DNA of 14,322 bases from Clostridium sp. UBA4746 (GCA_002403785.1 DHIM01000288.1:3089-17410), one strand, 5' to 3'; shown: positions 1-7,567, counted from the stretch's first letter. Program-made: numbers and translations. The notes: generated from the letters alone by a model not told the origin.

Positions 1-997
1 CATTTGCTCCTAAACTTTTCATAAAACTAAACTCCTCTTTAGGATAGCTAATAATAGTTTTCCAAGATGTGTACCCCCTATTCTTTGGAAAGTTGTAATT
101 TTTCTCTTTTATATCAGAAAGTGGATATACTGTATCAAAGTAATATATTTTTTTTTTATTTTCTAAATTTCCGCGTTCATTATTACTTATAATATTCCAC
201 ATACCTTTATTTTGACTTTTGAATGAAACATGTTCTTTATCCTTATACATAAAACTCCAATTATTTTTCTTATCTATACTGCTTATAAAAAAACCTTCTG
301 AATTTAATAATTCAATATTAAATTCACTATCTTGTTTCACATTTTCATTAATTTTATCTAATATATTTTCACCTAAATAGTTGAAAATTAACACACCAGA
401 TTTTTCACCGTTACTATTTAATATTGGCACCCCAAATCGTATAGTAGGTTTAATTGGCTGTTCTATTTTCCCATTTTCAACATTTAGGTCAAATTGTGAT
501 ATATATATTTCTTCAGGTTTTAAATTTAATGTACTTTTATAATATTCACTTTGGTTTTTGTTTTGAAGTTGTTTATCTGATGTTATGTATACATTACCTT
601 CATTATAATTTACCCTAGCAAGTTCCATTCCCTTTATATTTATAAACCTTATCTGATCAAATACTGTCTTATTTTTACTAAATCTCATAAACATCTTATT
701 TAACTCGGTAAGCGTCTGTGTTGTTGGGTTATTAACATAATTAGTAAGTATTGCTGAGTCTTTTACAACCTCCAAATCTGAGGTTACAGAGCTTAGAATA
801 GTCTGGATATTTACTTTATTAATTCTTCCTATGGTGTTTTCTCTTTCCATAAGTATTTGCTTGTCCTTTTGAATTTGCCAGTTATTAACAAAAAATAATG
901 CTGACACCAAAATTATTAGCAGTGGTAAAAATATAGCAGCAAAATATTTTAATGATTTTAATTTTTTGTACCAAGTTTTACTTCTCTTTCTAATCAC
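1..997 (-). CDS. Membrane sensor protein with Cache-type extracytoplasmic domain (partial, output domain off the window)
   Basis: The reading frame is open from a GTG at 997-995 to the left edge, about 332 codons, so the C-terminus is missing. An AGGAGGGG ribosome binding site (complement of 1003-1010) sits 5 nt upstream and decides the start. A basic N-terminus is followed by one membrane helix (about residues 18-37, FAAIFLPLLIILVSALFFV). The next 300 residues are a soluble region with features of double-Cache sensors: the stretch FDQIRFINIKGMELARVNY near residues 111-129, then YYKSTLNLKPEEIYIS and TIRFGVPILNSNGEKSGVL. This resembles the sensing half of clostridial histidine kinases, diguanylate cyclases or chemoreceptors. 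The output module cannot be told from this window, so no signalling type is assigned. It is divergent from the gerKA operon. Confidence 0.8.
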   Translation of the reverse strand, partial: MIRKRSKTWYKKLKSLKYFAAIFLPLLIILVSALFFVNNWQIQKDKQILMERENTIGRINKVNIQTILSSVTSDLEVVKDSAILTNYVNNPTTQTLTELNKMFMRFSKNKTVFDQIRFINIKGMELARVNYNEGNVYITSDKQLQNKNQSEYYKSTLNLKPEEIYISQFDLNVENGKIEQPIKPTIRFGVPILNSNGEKSGVLIFNYLGENILDKINENVKQDSEFNIELLNSEGFFISSIDKKNNWSFMYKDKEHVSFKSQNKGMWNIISNNERGNLENKKKIYYFDTVYPLSDIKEKNYNFPKNRGYTSWKTIISYPKEEFSFMKSLGAN

Positions 998-1319
998 TTA
1001 AGCCCCTCCTTAATGATTATAATACTATACCATTATACTATATTTTCCACTTGTAGGATATAAATTTATATTAGGTGTTTTTTTACAAAAACCAATAGAT
1101 TTATCCTATAGGGCTAATAATATTTATTTACTATTTTCTGAATCCCCTATCGTTCTGTTGTTTTCTTGCTCAATATTTATTGTCTTTCTCTGACTTACAT
1201 CTAAGAAATCAGAGGATATTTTTGTAATGTTAAATATGATATATATGATTAAAATATTTATATATTGGATAAAATACCTTTATACAATCAAATTAAATAT
1301 TATAAAGGATGTTTGATTT
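998..1319. other. Divergent intergenic region between the sensor gene and gerKA
   Basis: This AT-rich spacer should hold both divergent promoters. On the minus strand, TATAAT-like hexamers lie around 1015-1035, just upstream of the sensor ribosome binding site, without a good -35 box. On the plus strand a sigma-G-like pair is listed separately. A 51-codon open minus-strand frame without a start codon runs from 1279 to 1124. It begins with a hydrophobic stretch (YFIQYINILIIYIIF), ends in a hydrophilic tail, and lies in locally higher GC. It may be a gene remnant or chance. I see no structured RNA here. Confidence 0.5.
1267..1295 (+). promoter_or_regulatory. Possible sigma-G/sigma-F-type promoter of the gerK operon
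   Basis: GGATA at 1267-1271 fits the GNATA -35 consensus of forespore sigma factors. After exactly 17 nt, CAAATTA at 1289-1295 matches the CATNNTA -10 consensus except for one base. Germinant-receptor operons are known to be read by sigma-G in the forespore, so the position is sensible. The implied transcript start near 1302 leaves only about 18 nt of leader before the ATG at 1320. The base composition makes chance matches easy, so this is a suggestion only. Confidence 0.35.
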
Positions 1320-2801
1320 ATGAATACAAATAACTTTTCAAATATAAAACTAGTAAAATCATTAGATGAAAATGTTAAAATAATAAAAAATATTTTTATT
1401 AATGATACAACTGTCGTATATAGAGAACTATCATTCGGAAAACCGACTAGTACTAAATGTATGCTGATTTACATAGACGGAATGGCAAGTCTTCAAGTAA
1501 TTAATGAGGATGTTCTAAAGCCACTTTTGTTAAGTAATATATCTGATATTAATAATAAAAGTAACATAATGGATATTTTAATACAAAAGGTGCTTCTAAC
1601 CGCAGATAACAAAAAAACTTTTGATGTGGATAATATTGTTGATGGAATTATGTACGGAAAAACCATGCTTTTCATAGATGGTTTTACTGAAGTAATTTCT
1701 ATAAATAGTATAGGATGGCAAACAAGATCAATTTCTGAACCTCAATCTGAAACTATAGTTAGGGGTCCTCGAGAAGGTTTTACAGAATCAATGAACTTAA
1801 ACCTTACACTTATTAGAAGACGAGTGCTTAGTCCTAGCTTAAAATTCGAATTCATGAGAATAGGGAAACAAACTAAGACTCAAATATGTGTGTGTTATAT
1901 TGATGGAATAGCAAAAGAATCCATTCATAAAGAGCTAATGAAACGGTTAATTGATATTGATATTGATGCTATTTTAGATTCTGGTTACATAGAAGAAATT
2001 ATTAAAGATGCTCCCTATTCGCCCTTTAGGACTGTTATTAATACAGAGAGACCTGATGTTGTAGCTGGTAAACTTCTGGAAGGAAGGTTTGCAGTTATCT
2101 GCGATGGAAGTCCTGTTGTATTAACTCTTCCAAGTATCTTTGTTGAAATTTTTCAAAGTAATGAGGACTATTATGACAATTTTATATATTCCTCCTTTAC
2201 TAGATTTCTTCGATGGTTATGTTTTTTTCTCTCTACTAGTGTTCCTGCAATATATGTGGCAATTGTTACCTTCCATCAAGAACTTCTTCCAACACCACTC
2301 CTTATAAGTATATATGCTTCCAGAAAAGGTGTGCCTTTCCCCTCAGTTGTAGAGGCTCTGGGCATGTCAATTATATTTGAAATACTTAGAGAAGCAGGAC
2401 TTAGAATGCCTAAGCATATCGGTGGAGCAGTTACTATAGTTGGTGCATTGGTGCTCGGCGATGCTGCAGTTGCTGCAAGACTAGTGAGCGCCCCTATAGT
2501 AGAAATTACTGCAATAACTGGAATTGCTACTTTTTTGATACCTCAGGTTTTAGGAATAATCATTGTAAGATTGATTCTTTTAATATTAGCTTCTTTCCTA
2601 GGTTTATATGGTTACATTTTCGGAGTAATGGGTTTGGTTCTTCATCTGATGTCTATACGTTCTTTTGGTGTACCCTATATGACTAACGTCCCTTCTTTTT
2701 CCAATCAGGATATTAAGGATACGGTGATTAGAGCCCCCTGGTGGAATATGTATTTAAGACCTAAGATGTTTACAAAAAATAAAAAGCGAATGAAAAAATG
2801 A
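1320..2801 (+). CDS. gerKA: Spore germination receptor subunit A (GerA/GerKA family)
   Basis: This 493-residue protein has normal length for the A subunit of nutrient germinant receptors, inner-spore-membrane complexes of A, B and C subunits that sense small molecules and trigger germination. The soluble N-terminal domain (about 1-285) carries the family signature GPREGFTESMNLNLTLIRRR near residues 147-166 and later YIDGIA. The C-terminal half is membrane-embedded, with helices in about 295-445 and the conserved stretches LPTPLLISIYASRKGVPFP and EILREAGLRMPKHIGGAV. An AAAGGA ribosome binding site lies 10 nt before the ATG. It is first in an A-C-D-B order typical of clostridial gerK operons, and gerKC begins 17 nt after its stop. 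The reading frame is intact, but its B partner downstream is truncated. Substrate cannot be predicted. Confidence 0.93.
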   Translation: MNTNNFSNIKLVKSLDENVKIIKNIFINDTTVVYRELSFGKPTSTKCMLIYIDGMASLQVINEDVLKPLLLSNISDINNKSNIMDILIQKVLLTADNKKTFDVDNIVDGIMYGKTMLFIDGFTEVISINSIGWQTRSISEPQSETIVRGPREGFTESMNLNLTLIRRRVLSPSLKFEFMRIGKQTKTQICVCYIDGIAKESIHKELMKRLIDIDIDAILDSGYIEEIIKDAPYSPFRTVINTERPDVVAGKLLEGRFAVICDGSPVVLTLPSIFVEIFQSNEDYYDNFIYSSFTRFLRWLCFFLSTSVPAIYVAIVTFHQELLPTPLLISIYASRKGVPFPSVVEALGMSIIFEILREAGLRMPKHIGGAVTIVGALVLGDAAVAARLVSAPIVEITAITGIATFLIPQVLGIIIVRLILLILASFLGLYGYIFGVMGLVLHLMSIRSFGVPYMTNVPSFSNQDIKDTVIRAPWWNMYLRPKMFTKNKKRMKK

Positions 2802-2818
2802 TGAAAGAAGGTCATAAA

Positions 2819-3974
2819 ATGAAAAAAAAAAATAGTAATTCTAACTTTTATCATAGCTATATGTCCTATTATATTATGTGGTTGTTGGAATTATCGTGAA
2901 ATAGATACATTCGCGATAGTAGCTGGTATGGCAATAGATAAAGATCCAATATCAAATAAATATGTACTTACAACCGAAATAATAACCACACAAGTTCTTG
3001 GCTCTACATCAACCCTTAATTCTGAGATTTATAGTACACAAGGTGACAGTATATTTAGCGCGGTGAGAAATCTTATAGAAAAAACTGGTTCGAGGCTCTT
3101 TTGGGGTGACTCAAAGGCATTAATAATAAGTGAACAAATAGCAAAAGAAGGTATAATTCCTGCAATTGACTGGACTAATAGATCTAACTTCGTTAGGCCA
3201 GATATGTGGTTGCTTATAGCAAAGGGTAATACTGCTGCCGAAATTTTAAAAACTAAAGTTAAACTTAATGGAGTAACTTCCTTGCTTCTTGATGATACCA
3301 TGAATTCATGGAAAGTACTTTCTAAATATCCTGGTTCAATGATATGGTCATTTATAAATGGATTATCATCAGAATTAAAGTCTGAGGCAGTAGCTACAGT
3401 TAAAAACGAGCTTAATGATGGCAATATATCTCCTAATGTAGATGGCTCTGCTATTTTTAAATCAGACAAACTTGTAGGGTACCTAACTGGGGACGAAACT
3501 TTCTACATGCTTATGATTAAAAATAAACTAAAACAAGGATTAATTACTCTATTAAATGTTTCAGATTCTAACACCAACGTAACCTTAGAAATAAATGATA
3601 ATAGGACGAAATTAACCCCTCTTTATAACAATGGGAAGGTATCTATAATACTTGATATATATCCTGTTGTAAGTATACATGAAGTTCAAGGAACTAAAGA
3701 TTTTATGAAAGAAGAAAACTTAAAGGCACTTCAAAGTGAAACAGAAAAAAAAATAGAGTCTCAGATACAGTATTTAATTAACAAATTGCAGAAAGATAAT
3801 GCTAGTGATGTTTTAGGCTTTGGAGATGTTTTCAATGAAGAAAAACCAAAAATAAGTGAGAATTTCAAAAAAACCGGAAAAGATATTTTTGCAAATATGA
3901 AGATCACGGTTAACGTAAACGTGCAAATAAAGGGCAGTAATAAAACTACAAAACCTATTTCTATAGGCAAATAA
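2819..3974 (+). CDS. gerKC: Spore germination receptor subunit C (GerC/GerKC lipoprotein), frameshifted in a poly-A tract at its 5' end
   Basis: GerC proteins are lipoproteins on the outer face of the inner spore membrane and part of the germinant receptor. The frame open to 3974 begins after a TGA at 2820-2822 and encodes a clear lipoprotein leader (KKKIVILTFIIAICPIILCG, then Cys-Trp-Asn-Tyr-Arg-Glu, the usual GerC start). It then continues through DTFAIVAGMAIDK and a C-terminal Spore_GerAC-like domain. The only well-placed ATG is at 2819-2821, behind an AGAAGG site, and it lies in another frame because of an A11 run at 2822-2832. With ten A residues the two join into a 384-residue protein of normal length. 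As written, the ATG frame ends at 2897-2899. The ATG at 2928 would remove signal peptide and lipobox, so it is unlikely to be the real start. Sequencing error, phase variation and transcriptional slippage are all possible. Confidence 0.85.
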
Positions 3975-3992
3975 TCAAAGGAGAATTTATAA

Positions 3993-4208
3993 ATGTTTTT
4001 AATTATAATCATTTTATATATCATAGTAATGTTTTTTGAAACTGTTCCACTATTTAAAGAAAAAAATAATGGAAAAATAATATTTTATTTTTCTCTGGTT
4101 ATATTTTCAATGGTAATTAGCATTCTTCTATCTTTAGGCGTACAATTACCAAGTCCGTCTAATCAAATAAAAGATATTGTAGTTTCAATATTTGGTAAAA
4201 ATAATTAA
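3993..4208 (+). CDS. Small two-helix membrane protein of the gerK operon (GerD-subunit-like)
   Basis: This 71-residue protein has two hydrophobic helices (about 2-17 and 29-48) separated by a short charged loop with KEKNNGK, and a polar tail beginning PSPSNQIKDIV. An AAAGGAG site lies 9 nt before the ATG, and the gene starts 18 nt after gerKC, so it is co-transcribed. Small two-transmembrane proteins of about this size, called D subunits, are encoded in or beside many gerA-type operons of Bacillus and Clostridium and modulate receptor function. Size, topology and position fit that class. Assignment rests on context and topology, not on a diagnostic motif. Confidence 0.75.
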   Translation: MFLIIIILYIIVMFFETVPLFKEKNNGKIIFYFSLVIFSMVISILLSLGVQLPSPSNQIKDIVVSIFGKNN

Positions 4209-4214
4209 TTTTTT

Positions 4215-4240
4215 ATTTACTGTTTATCATTACAGTAAAT
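4215..4240 (+). other. Small hairpin between the D-like gene and gerKB
   Basis: ATTTACTGT and ACAGTAAAT form a perfect 9-bp stem around an 8-nt loop, immediately after the stop of the small membrane gene. No U-tract follows, so it is unlikely to be a strong terminator. It could act in mRNA stability or lower downstream expression within the operon. Confidence 0.4.
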
Positions 4241-4256
4241 GTTGTGAGAGGCATAA

Positions 4257-4424
4257 ATGAAAAATGAAATTATATCCGAAAGACAAGCAACTATATTAAT
4301 AATACTTTTTCTGCTTGGAAACTCTCTTTTGTCAGGATCTGCAAACCAAGCAAACCAAGATGTCTGGATTGCAATAACTATTGCTATTTCGTTGCCTATA
4401 TTTCTATATATTCTTACATTTTAA
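4257..4424 (+). pseudogene. gerKB: Truncated spore germination receptor subunit B (GerB/GerKB), first 55 codons only
   Basis: GerB subunits are transporter-like integral membrane proteins of about 365 residues with ten helices (APC superfamily) that take part in germinant recognition. This ORF begins with the family-typical MKNEIISERQATILIILFLL, has an AGAGG site 5-6 nt before its ATG, and reads on through the QDVWIAI segment into the second helix. It then stops at TAA 4422-4424 after 55 residues. No later part of GerB is recognisable in any frame before the rhodanese start at 4495, so roughly 300 codons are missing. The end of the ORF lies inside a long near-palindrome. A 55-residue product with about one and a half helices cannot form the normal subunit, so the receptor is probably non-functional unless a B subunit comes from elsewhere. 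Confidence 0.85.
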
Positions 4425-4456
4425 TGTTAAAATATAAGAATATATATAGAAATATA
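4397..4456. repeat. 60-nt near-palindrome at the gerKB truncation point
   Basis: TATATTTCTATATATTCTTA (4397-4416) is mirrored by the complement of 4435-4456 with one 2-nt bulge. The inner ATTTTAA (4418-4424) and TTAAAAT (4427-4433) also pair. That leaves one mismatch and a tiny central loop around TG. The left arm is still gerKB coding sequence; the right arm is its inverted copy. There is no U-tract. It could form a cruciform or mRNA hairpin. The most economical reading is a fold-back junction created when the rest of gerKB was lost. Confidence 0.75.
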
Positions 4457-4494
4457 CTAAAGCTATAAATTTCATCTTACAAGGAGGCAAAATT

Positions 4495-4623
4495 ATGTTA
4501 AATACAAATGTTAAAAATGTCAGTGCAGAAGAAGCACATAAACTTATAAGAGAAGATAATGAATTTATTATTTTAGATGTAAGAACTAAAGAGGAATATG
4601 ATAATGGTAACATACCATGTTAA
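4495..4623 (+). pseudogene. Truncated rhodanese-like domain protein
   Basis: A strong AAGGAGG site (4481-4487) lies 7 nt before an ATG that opens 42 codons. The product contains SAEEAHKLIREDNEFIILDV followed by RTKEEYDNGNIP, the start of a single-domain rhodanese (sulfurtransferase) fold. In the family the NIP is followed by GA-(I/M)-N and then a loop with the catalytic cysteine. Here Pro is followed by Cys and TAA, so the catalytic half, about 55-60 residues, is absent. The stop at 4621-4623 overlaps the mscL start (ATG at 4617-4619) by 7 nt. This suggests that a deletion joined the rhodanese directly to mscL and removed the usual spacer. Confidence 0.8.
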
Positions 4624-5012
4624 AAGGATTTAAAAAATTTGCTCTTAAAGGAAGTATTTTTGATTTAGCAATAGCCGTTGTAATTGGCGCTGCATTTTCT
4701 AAAATAGTTACCTCCTTAGTGAACGATCTTATAATGCCTTTACTCGGTATAATAATAGGTGGAATTGATTTTAGCAATTTAAGATATGATATACCCTCTT
4801 CTATAGCTGGTGGAGCTACATTATCAATTAAATATGGATTATTTATTCAAGCTATAATTGACTTTTTAATAATTGCATTCTCACTTTTTATATTTATAAA
4901 AGCTATGCAATCTGTTAAAAAGAAAGAAATTGAAGAAGTTATTACCATCCAGCCCTCAAATGAAGAGAAGTTATTAATTGAAATTAGAGACTTACTACAA
5001 GAGAAAAAATAA
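4617..5012 (+). CDS. mscL: Large-conductance mechanosensitive channel MscL
   Basis: This 131-residue protein matches MscL throughout. It starts with an amphipathic N-terminal helix (MLKGFKKFALKG), then TM1 with the pore-lining DLAIAVVIGAAFSKIVTSLV. A short periplasmic loop (GGIDFSNLRYD) follows, then TM2 (FIQAIIDFLIIAFSLFIFIK), and a cytoplasmic charged bundle ending EEKLLIEIRDLLQEKK. MscL opens under membrane tension and releases solutes during hypo-osmotic shock. Length and N-terminus are normal, so the start at 4617 is sound. However, there is no recognisable Shine-Dalgarno sequence upstream, because the truncated rhodanese frame runs to 4623. Translation would have to be coupled to that frame through the ATGTTAA overlap. 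A strong terminator begins at its stop codon. Confidence 0.95.
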   Translation: MLKGFKKFALKGSIFDLAIAVVIGAAFSKIVTSLVNDLIMPLLGIIIGGIDFSNLRYDIPSSIAGGATLSIKYGLFIQAIIDFLIIAFSLFIFIKAMQSVKKKEIEEVITIQPSNEEKLLIEIRDLLQEKK

Positions 5013-5058
5013 TATAAAAGCTCCAAGTAAAGATTTAACTTGGAGCTTTTATATTATT
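5008..5058 (+). terminator. Intrinsic terminator after mscL
   Basis: AATAATATAAAAGCTCCAAGT (5008-5028) is followed by a 9-nt loop and the exact reverse complement at 5038-5058, a perfect 21-bp stem. The descending arm supplies GGAGCTTTTATATT, giving a U-rich tail. It overlaps the mscL stop codon and separates mscL from the next gene. Confidence 0.85.
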
Positions 5059-5133
5059 AACTCTATTTACTTTTAATTTATATACATATAACTAGAATAT
5101 TAGAATTATAAATGTATAAAGAAGGTGTTTATT

Positions 5134-6228
5134 TTGAATAAATTCTCATCTAAAAAGCAATCATTTTTAATCTTACTTTTACCCTTAGGTTTTCTCTTAA
5201 CACAAGCGTCTAAATTATTTCCAAATTTTATAGAACAATTCTATTCTTCATATCTTTATAAAATAATTGCAAGTATTTTAAGTGCAGGTACAGGATTTTT
5301 ACCCTTTTCTCTTGCAGAATTTATAATTATATTTTTTGTAGCTTTCACATTATGGTACATCTTAAAAACAATTCTCATATTATATAAATGTAATAATAAA
5401 AGATTAAAACTTTTCAAAAAATTCGTTTTAAATATACTTGCAGCATCGGGGCTGATATATTTTTCATTCCAATTTTTGTGGGGTTTTAATTATCAAAGAC
5501 TTAACATAGATAAAATATTTCAGCTGAATGTACGTAAGTCGTCCTCAAATGAGCTCTCTTTGCTTTGTCAAAGCCTTGTAAATAGTTCAAATACTCTAAG
5601 AAAAAATATAAACGTAAATCAATATGGCGTAATGAAAATTCCCTACAATAAAAATCATATTTTATATGTTGCCCACTTAGGTTATGACAGAGCTTCACTG
5701 AAGTATTCCAAATTAAAGGATGACTATGGAACACCTAAAGCTATATTACTCTCAAATTCAATGTGCTATACAGGTATTACAGGCTTTTATTTCCCTTTCA
5801 CCAACGAAGCAAATGTTAATATGGCAGAACCTGATTCCTTTCTTCCCTTTACAACTGTTCACGAGATTGCCCATCAAATAGGATTTGCTAAAGAAAATGA
5901 GGCAAACTACATTGCATATATAGCTTGTATAAATCATCCCGATATTAACTTTCAATATTCTGGAACACTTGCAGCATTATCTTATTCATTTAATGCATTA
6001 TGGAAAAGTGACCCTCATAAATATAAAGAACTTATTTTGACTTGTAGTAAAGGTGTGATTTCTGACTTGAAATACAATCGAAAGTTTTGGGAAGGGTACT
6101 CCGGTCCCATGGAAAAAATGGGTGATAAAATTAACGACACCTACCTTAAATCTCAAAATCAAAAATCCGGAACAAAAAGTTACGGTGAAATGGTAGATTT
6201 ACTAATTGCTGATTATAGAAATAAATAA
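5134..6228 (+). CDS. DUF3810-type membrane protein with a zinc-protease HExxH motif
   Basis: The protein has 364 residues from a TTG at 5134, which I prefer because AAAGAAGG (5118-5125) lies 8 nt upstream. The GTG at 5125 overlaps that site and would add three residues. The N-terminal third is membrane-embedded, with helices near residues 10-25, 57-80 and 97-116. A large extracytoplasmic domain follows, containing FLWGFNYQR and, around 207-217, SNSMCYTGITGFYFPF. HEIAH at about 243-247 and a KENEAN glutamate near 256 form a HExxH...E zinc-binding arrangement as in gluzincin peptidases. This order is characteristic of DUF3810 proteins, a metalloprotease-like family without an established substrate. 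It is bounded by terminators on both sides, so probably a single-gene unit. Protease activity is inferred from the motif. Confidence 0.85.
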   Translation: MNKFSSKKQSFLILLLPLGFLLTQASKLFPNFIEQFYSSYLYKIIASILSAGTGFLPFSLAEFIIIFFVAFTLWYILKTILILYKCNNKRLKLFKKFVLNILAASGLIYFSFQFLWGFNYQRLNIDKIFQLNVRKSSSNELSLLCQSLVNSSNTLRKNINVNQYGVMKIPYNKNHILYVAHLGYDRASLKYSKLKDDYGTPKAILLSNSMCYTGITGFYFPFTNEANVNMAEPDSFLPFTTVHEIAHQIGFAKENEANYIAYIACINHPDINFQYSGTLAALSYSFNALWKSDPHKYKELILTCSKGVISDLKYNRKFWEGYSGPMEKMGDKINDTYLKSQNQKSGTKSYGEMVDLLIADYRNK

Positions 6229-6273
6229 GCTCCTAAATGCGTGTTTAAAATAAAACACGGCATTTAGGGGCTT
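6227..6273. terminator. Bidirectional terminator between converging genes
   Basis: AAGCTCCTAAATGC (6227-6240) pairs with GCATTTAGGGGCTT (6260-6273) with a single G-U-type mismatch. A second inner stem, GTGTTT/AAACAC, extends the hairpin. It starts inside the stop codon of the DUF3810 gene and lies 32 nt past the stop of the converging peptidase gene. The minus strand has the better U-rich tail (TTATTTATTTC). Confidence 0.7.
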
Positions 6274-6304
6274 ACAAAAAGAATAATACTTATTATACAA
6301 TTTT

Positions 6305-7567
6305 TTATTTAAATCTTCTTGCAGACATATAATCTGTTCTTGTTAATTGTGATATTTTAACTACATCTCCTGTGTGTGGTGCATGTATATATGAGCCATT
6401 TCCTATATACATACCAACATGGTGTGGGCTTCCTGATCCGAAGAACACCAAATCTCCTGCTTGTAAATTTTCTCTAGACACATATTGTCCCTGGGTTATC
6501 TGAGCATAGGTAGTCCTACCCATGCTAATACCAAAATGGGCATACACATATTTTGTAAAACCTGAACAATCAAAGGTACTAGGACCATCAGCACCCCATG
6601 CATATGGTGTTCCTAGGAATGTTTCTGCATATGCTACAATTGCATTTGAGCTAGCTGATGAAGCTTGTATTGGTTGACTTACCTGTTTTACTACTTGCTG
6701 TTGAGCCTTTGGTTGAACATATGATTGAGTATTTGCTTTTGCTTCAACCTTTTCTACAGTTTTCGTCTGATTTTTTGCTACAGTAATTACTCTACCTCTT
6801 GATGGAGTAATTACTTGAGTTTTTTTAGTCGCTATTGCCAAATCATACTGACGTTTTTGATCTGCTGCATCTTTTATTTGACTCGTAGTGCCATCTACTA
6901 AAGTCTGTGTTTCTGCCATTTTATTCTTATTTAATTCTTGCTGTTTTTTAGCTTCTACAATTAATTGACTTTGCTCTTTTTTCTTTATACTAAGCTTGTC
7001 CAACTTGTTTTCATTATCAGCTTTTAATGTTAAAACTTTCATTTTGTTATCATTAAGAACTTTTTTTCTAACCTCAATAGCTTCCTTTTTACCATTTAAC
7101 TCTTTAATAATTTTGTTATCATATTCTACAATCTTTTTGACATTCTCAACTCTTGAAATAAGGTCTTCTACGCCTTTAGAATTAAGCAATATTTCTACAT
7201 AGCTATCTGCTCCATTCATAAACATAACTCTCATTCGTTCATTAAATAAAGCTTCCTCACCCTTTATGTTGTTCTCAGCTACTGCTATGTCTTTAGTAGA
7301 TTGGTCTATATTTTTTTGAGTATTATATATCTCACTTTTTGCTTGATCAATTCCAGTGTATATATTTTCAATATCTGAATCTAGCGTTTCAATTGATATC
7401 TCTAACTTATCAGAGTTATTCTGAGCCAGATTGTATGAACCCTGTTGTTCTATAAGCTGTTTCTGTTGACTATTTAATCGCTGTGTTAGTGTTCCTGCTA
7501 AAGTTGATACACTTACTGACATAGCTAATCCAACAGCTATAAGTAAAGGTACTATTTTCCTTCTCAT
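6305..7567 (-). CDS. Secreted coiled-coil NlpC/P60 peptidoglycan endopeptidase
   Basis: This 420-residue protein starts at an ATG preceded by a G-rich site (GGGGGG, 6 nt upstream). Residues 1-24 are a Sec signal peptide (MRRKIVPLLIAVGLAMSVSV, cleavage near STLAG). Residues about 28-240 are rich in Q, K, E and N, a long coiled coil as in PcsB-type cell-wall hydrolases. A low-complexity linker (about 250-305) leads to a C-terminal NlpC/P60 domain with all three catalytic positions: Cys334 in FDCSGF, His383 in HHVGMYIG, and His395 in YIHAP. Such enzymes cleave D-Glu-to-diamino-acid bonds in wall peptides during growth or daughter-cell separation. It converges with the DUF3810 gene and has its own promoter. 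Family membership is certain; the exact cell-cycle role is inference. Confidence 0.93.
   Translation of the reverse strand: MRRKIVPLLIAVGLAMSVSVSTLAGTLTQRLNSQQKQLIEQQGSYNLAQNNSDKLEISIETLDSDIENIYTGIDQAKSEIYNTQKNIDQSTKDIAVAENNIKGEEALFNERMRVMFMNGADSYVEILLNSKGVEDLISRVENVKKIVEYDNKIIKELNGKKEAIEVRKKVLNDNKMKVLTLKADNENKLDKLSIKKKEQSQLIVEAKKQQELNKNKMAETQTLVDGTTSQIKDAADQKRQYDLAIATKKTQVITPSRGRVITVAKNQTKTVEKVEAKANTQSYVQPKAQQQVVKQVSQPIQASSASSNAIVAYAETFLGTPYAWGADGPSTFDCSGFTKYVYAHFGISMGRTTYAQITQGQYVSRENLQAGDLVFFGSGSPHHVGMYIGNGSYIHAPHTGDVVKISQLTRTDYMSARRFK

Noticed and set aside
3029..3469. 146-codon minus-strand open frame inside gerKC
   Set aside because: It is antisense to a clear coding region, has no ribosome binding site and no protein-family features; a shadow frame.
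2928..3974. ATG at 2928 as the true start of gerKC
   Set aside because: It has no ribosome binding site and would discard the signal peptide, the lipobox cysteine and the conserved WNYREIDTFAIV start that are encoded just upstream in the same frame.
4209..4630. Insertion sequence or prophage as the cause of the gerKB and rhodanese truncations
   Set aside because: There is no transposase or integrase frame, no terminal inverted repeat with target duplication, and too little sequence between the fragments to hold an element.
5112..5141. Nine-codon leader peptide starting ATG 5112 before the DUF3810 gene
   Set aside because: It has no ribosome binding site of its own and contains the site used by the TTG start at 5134; most likely chance.
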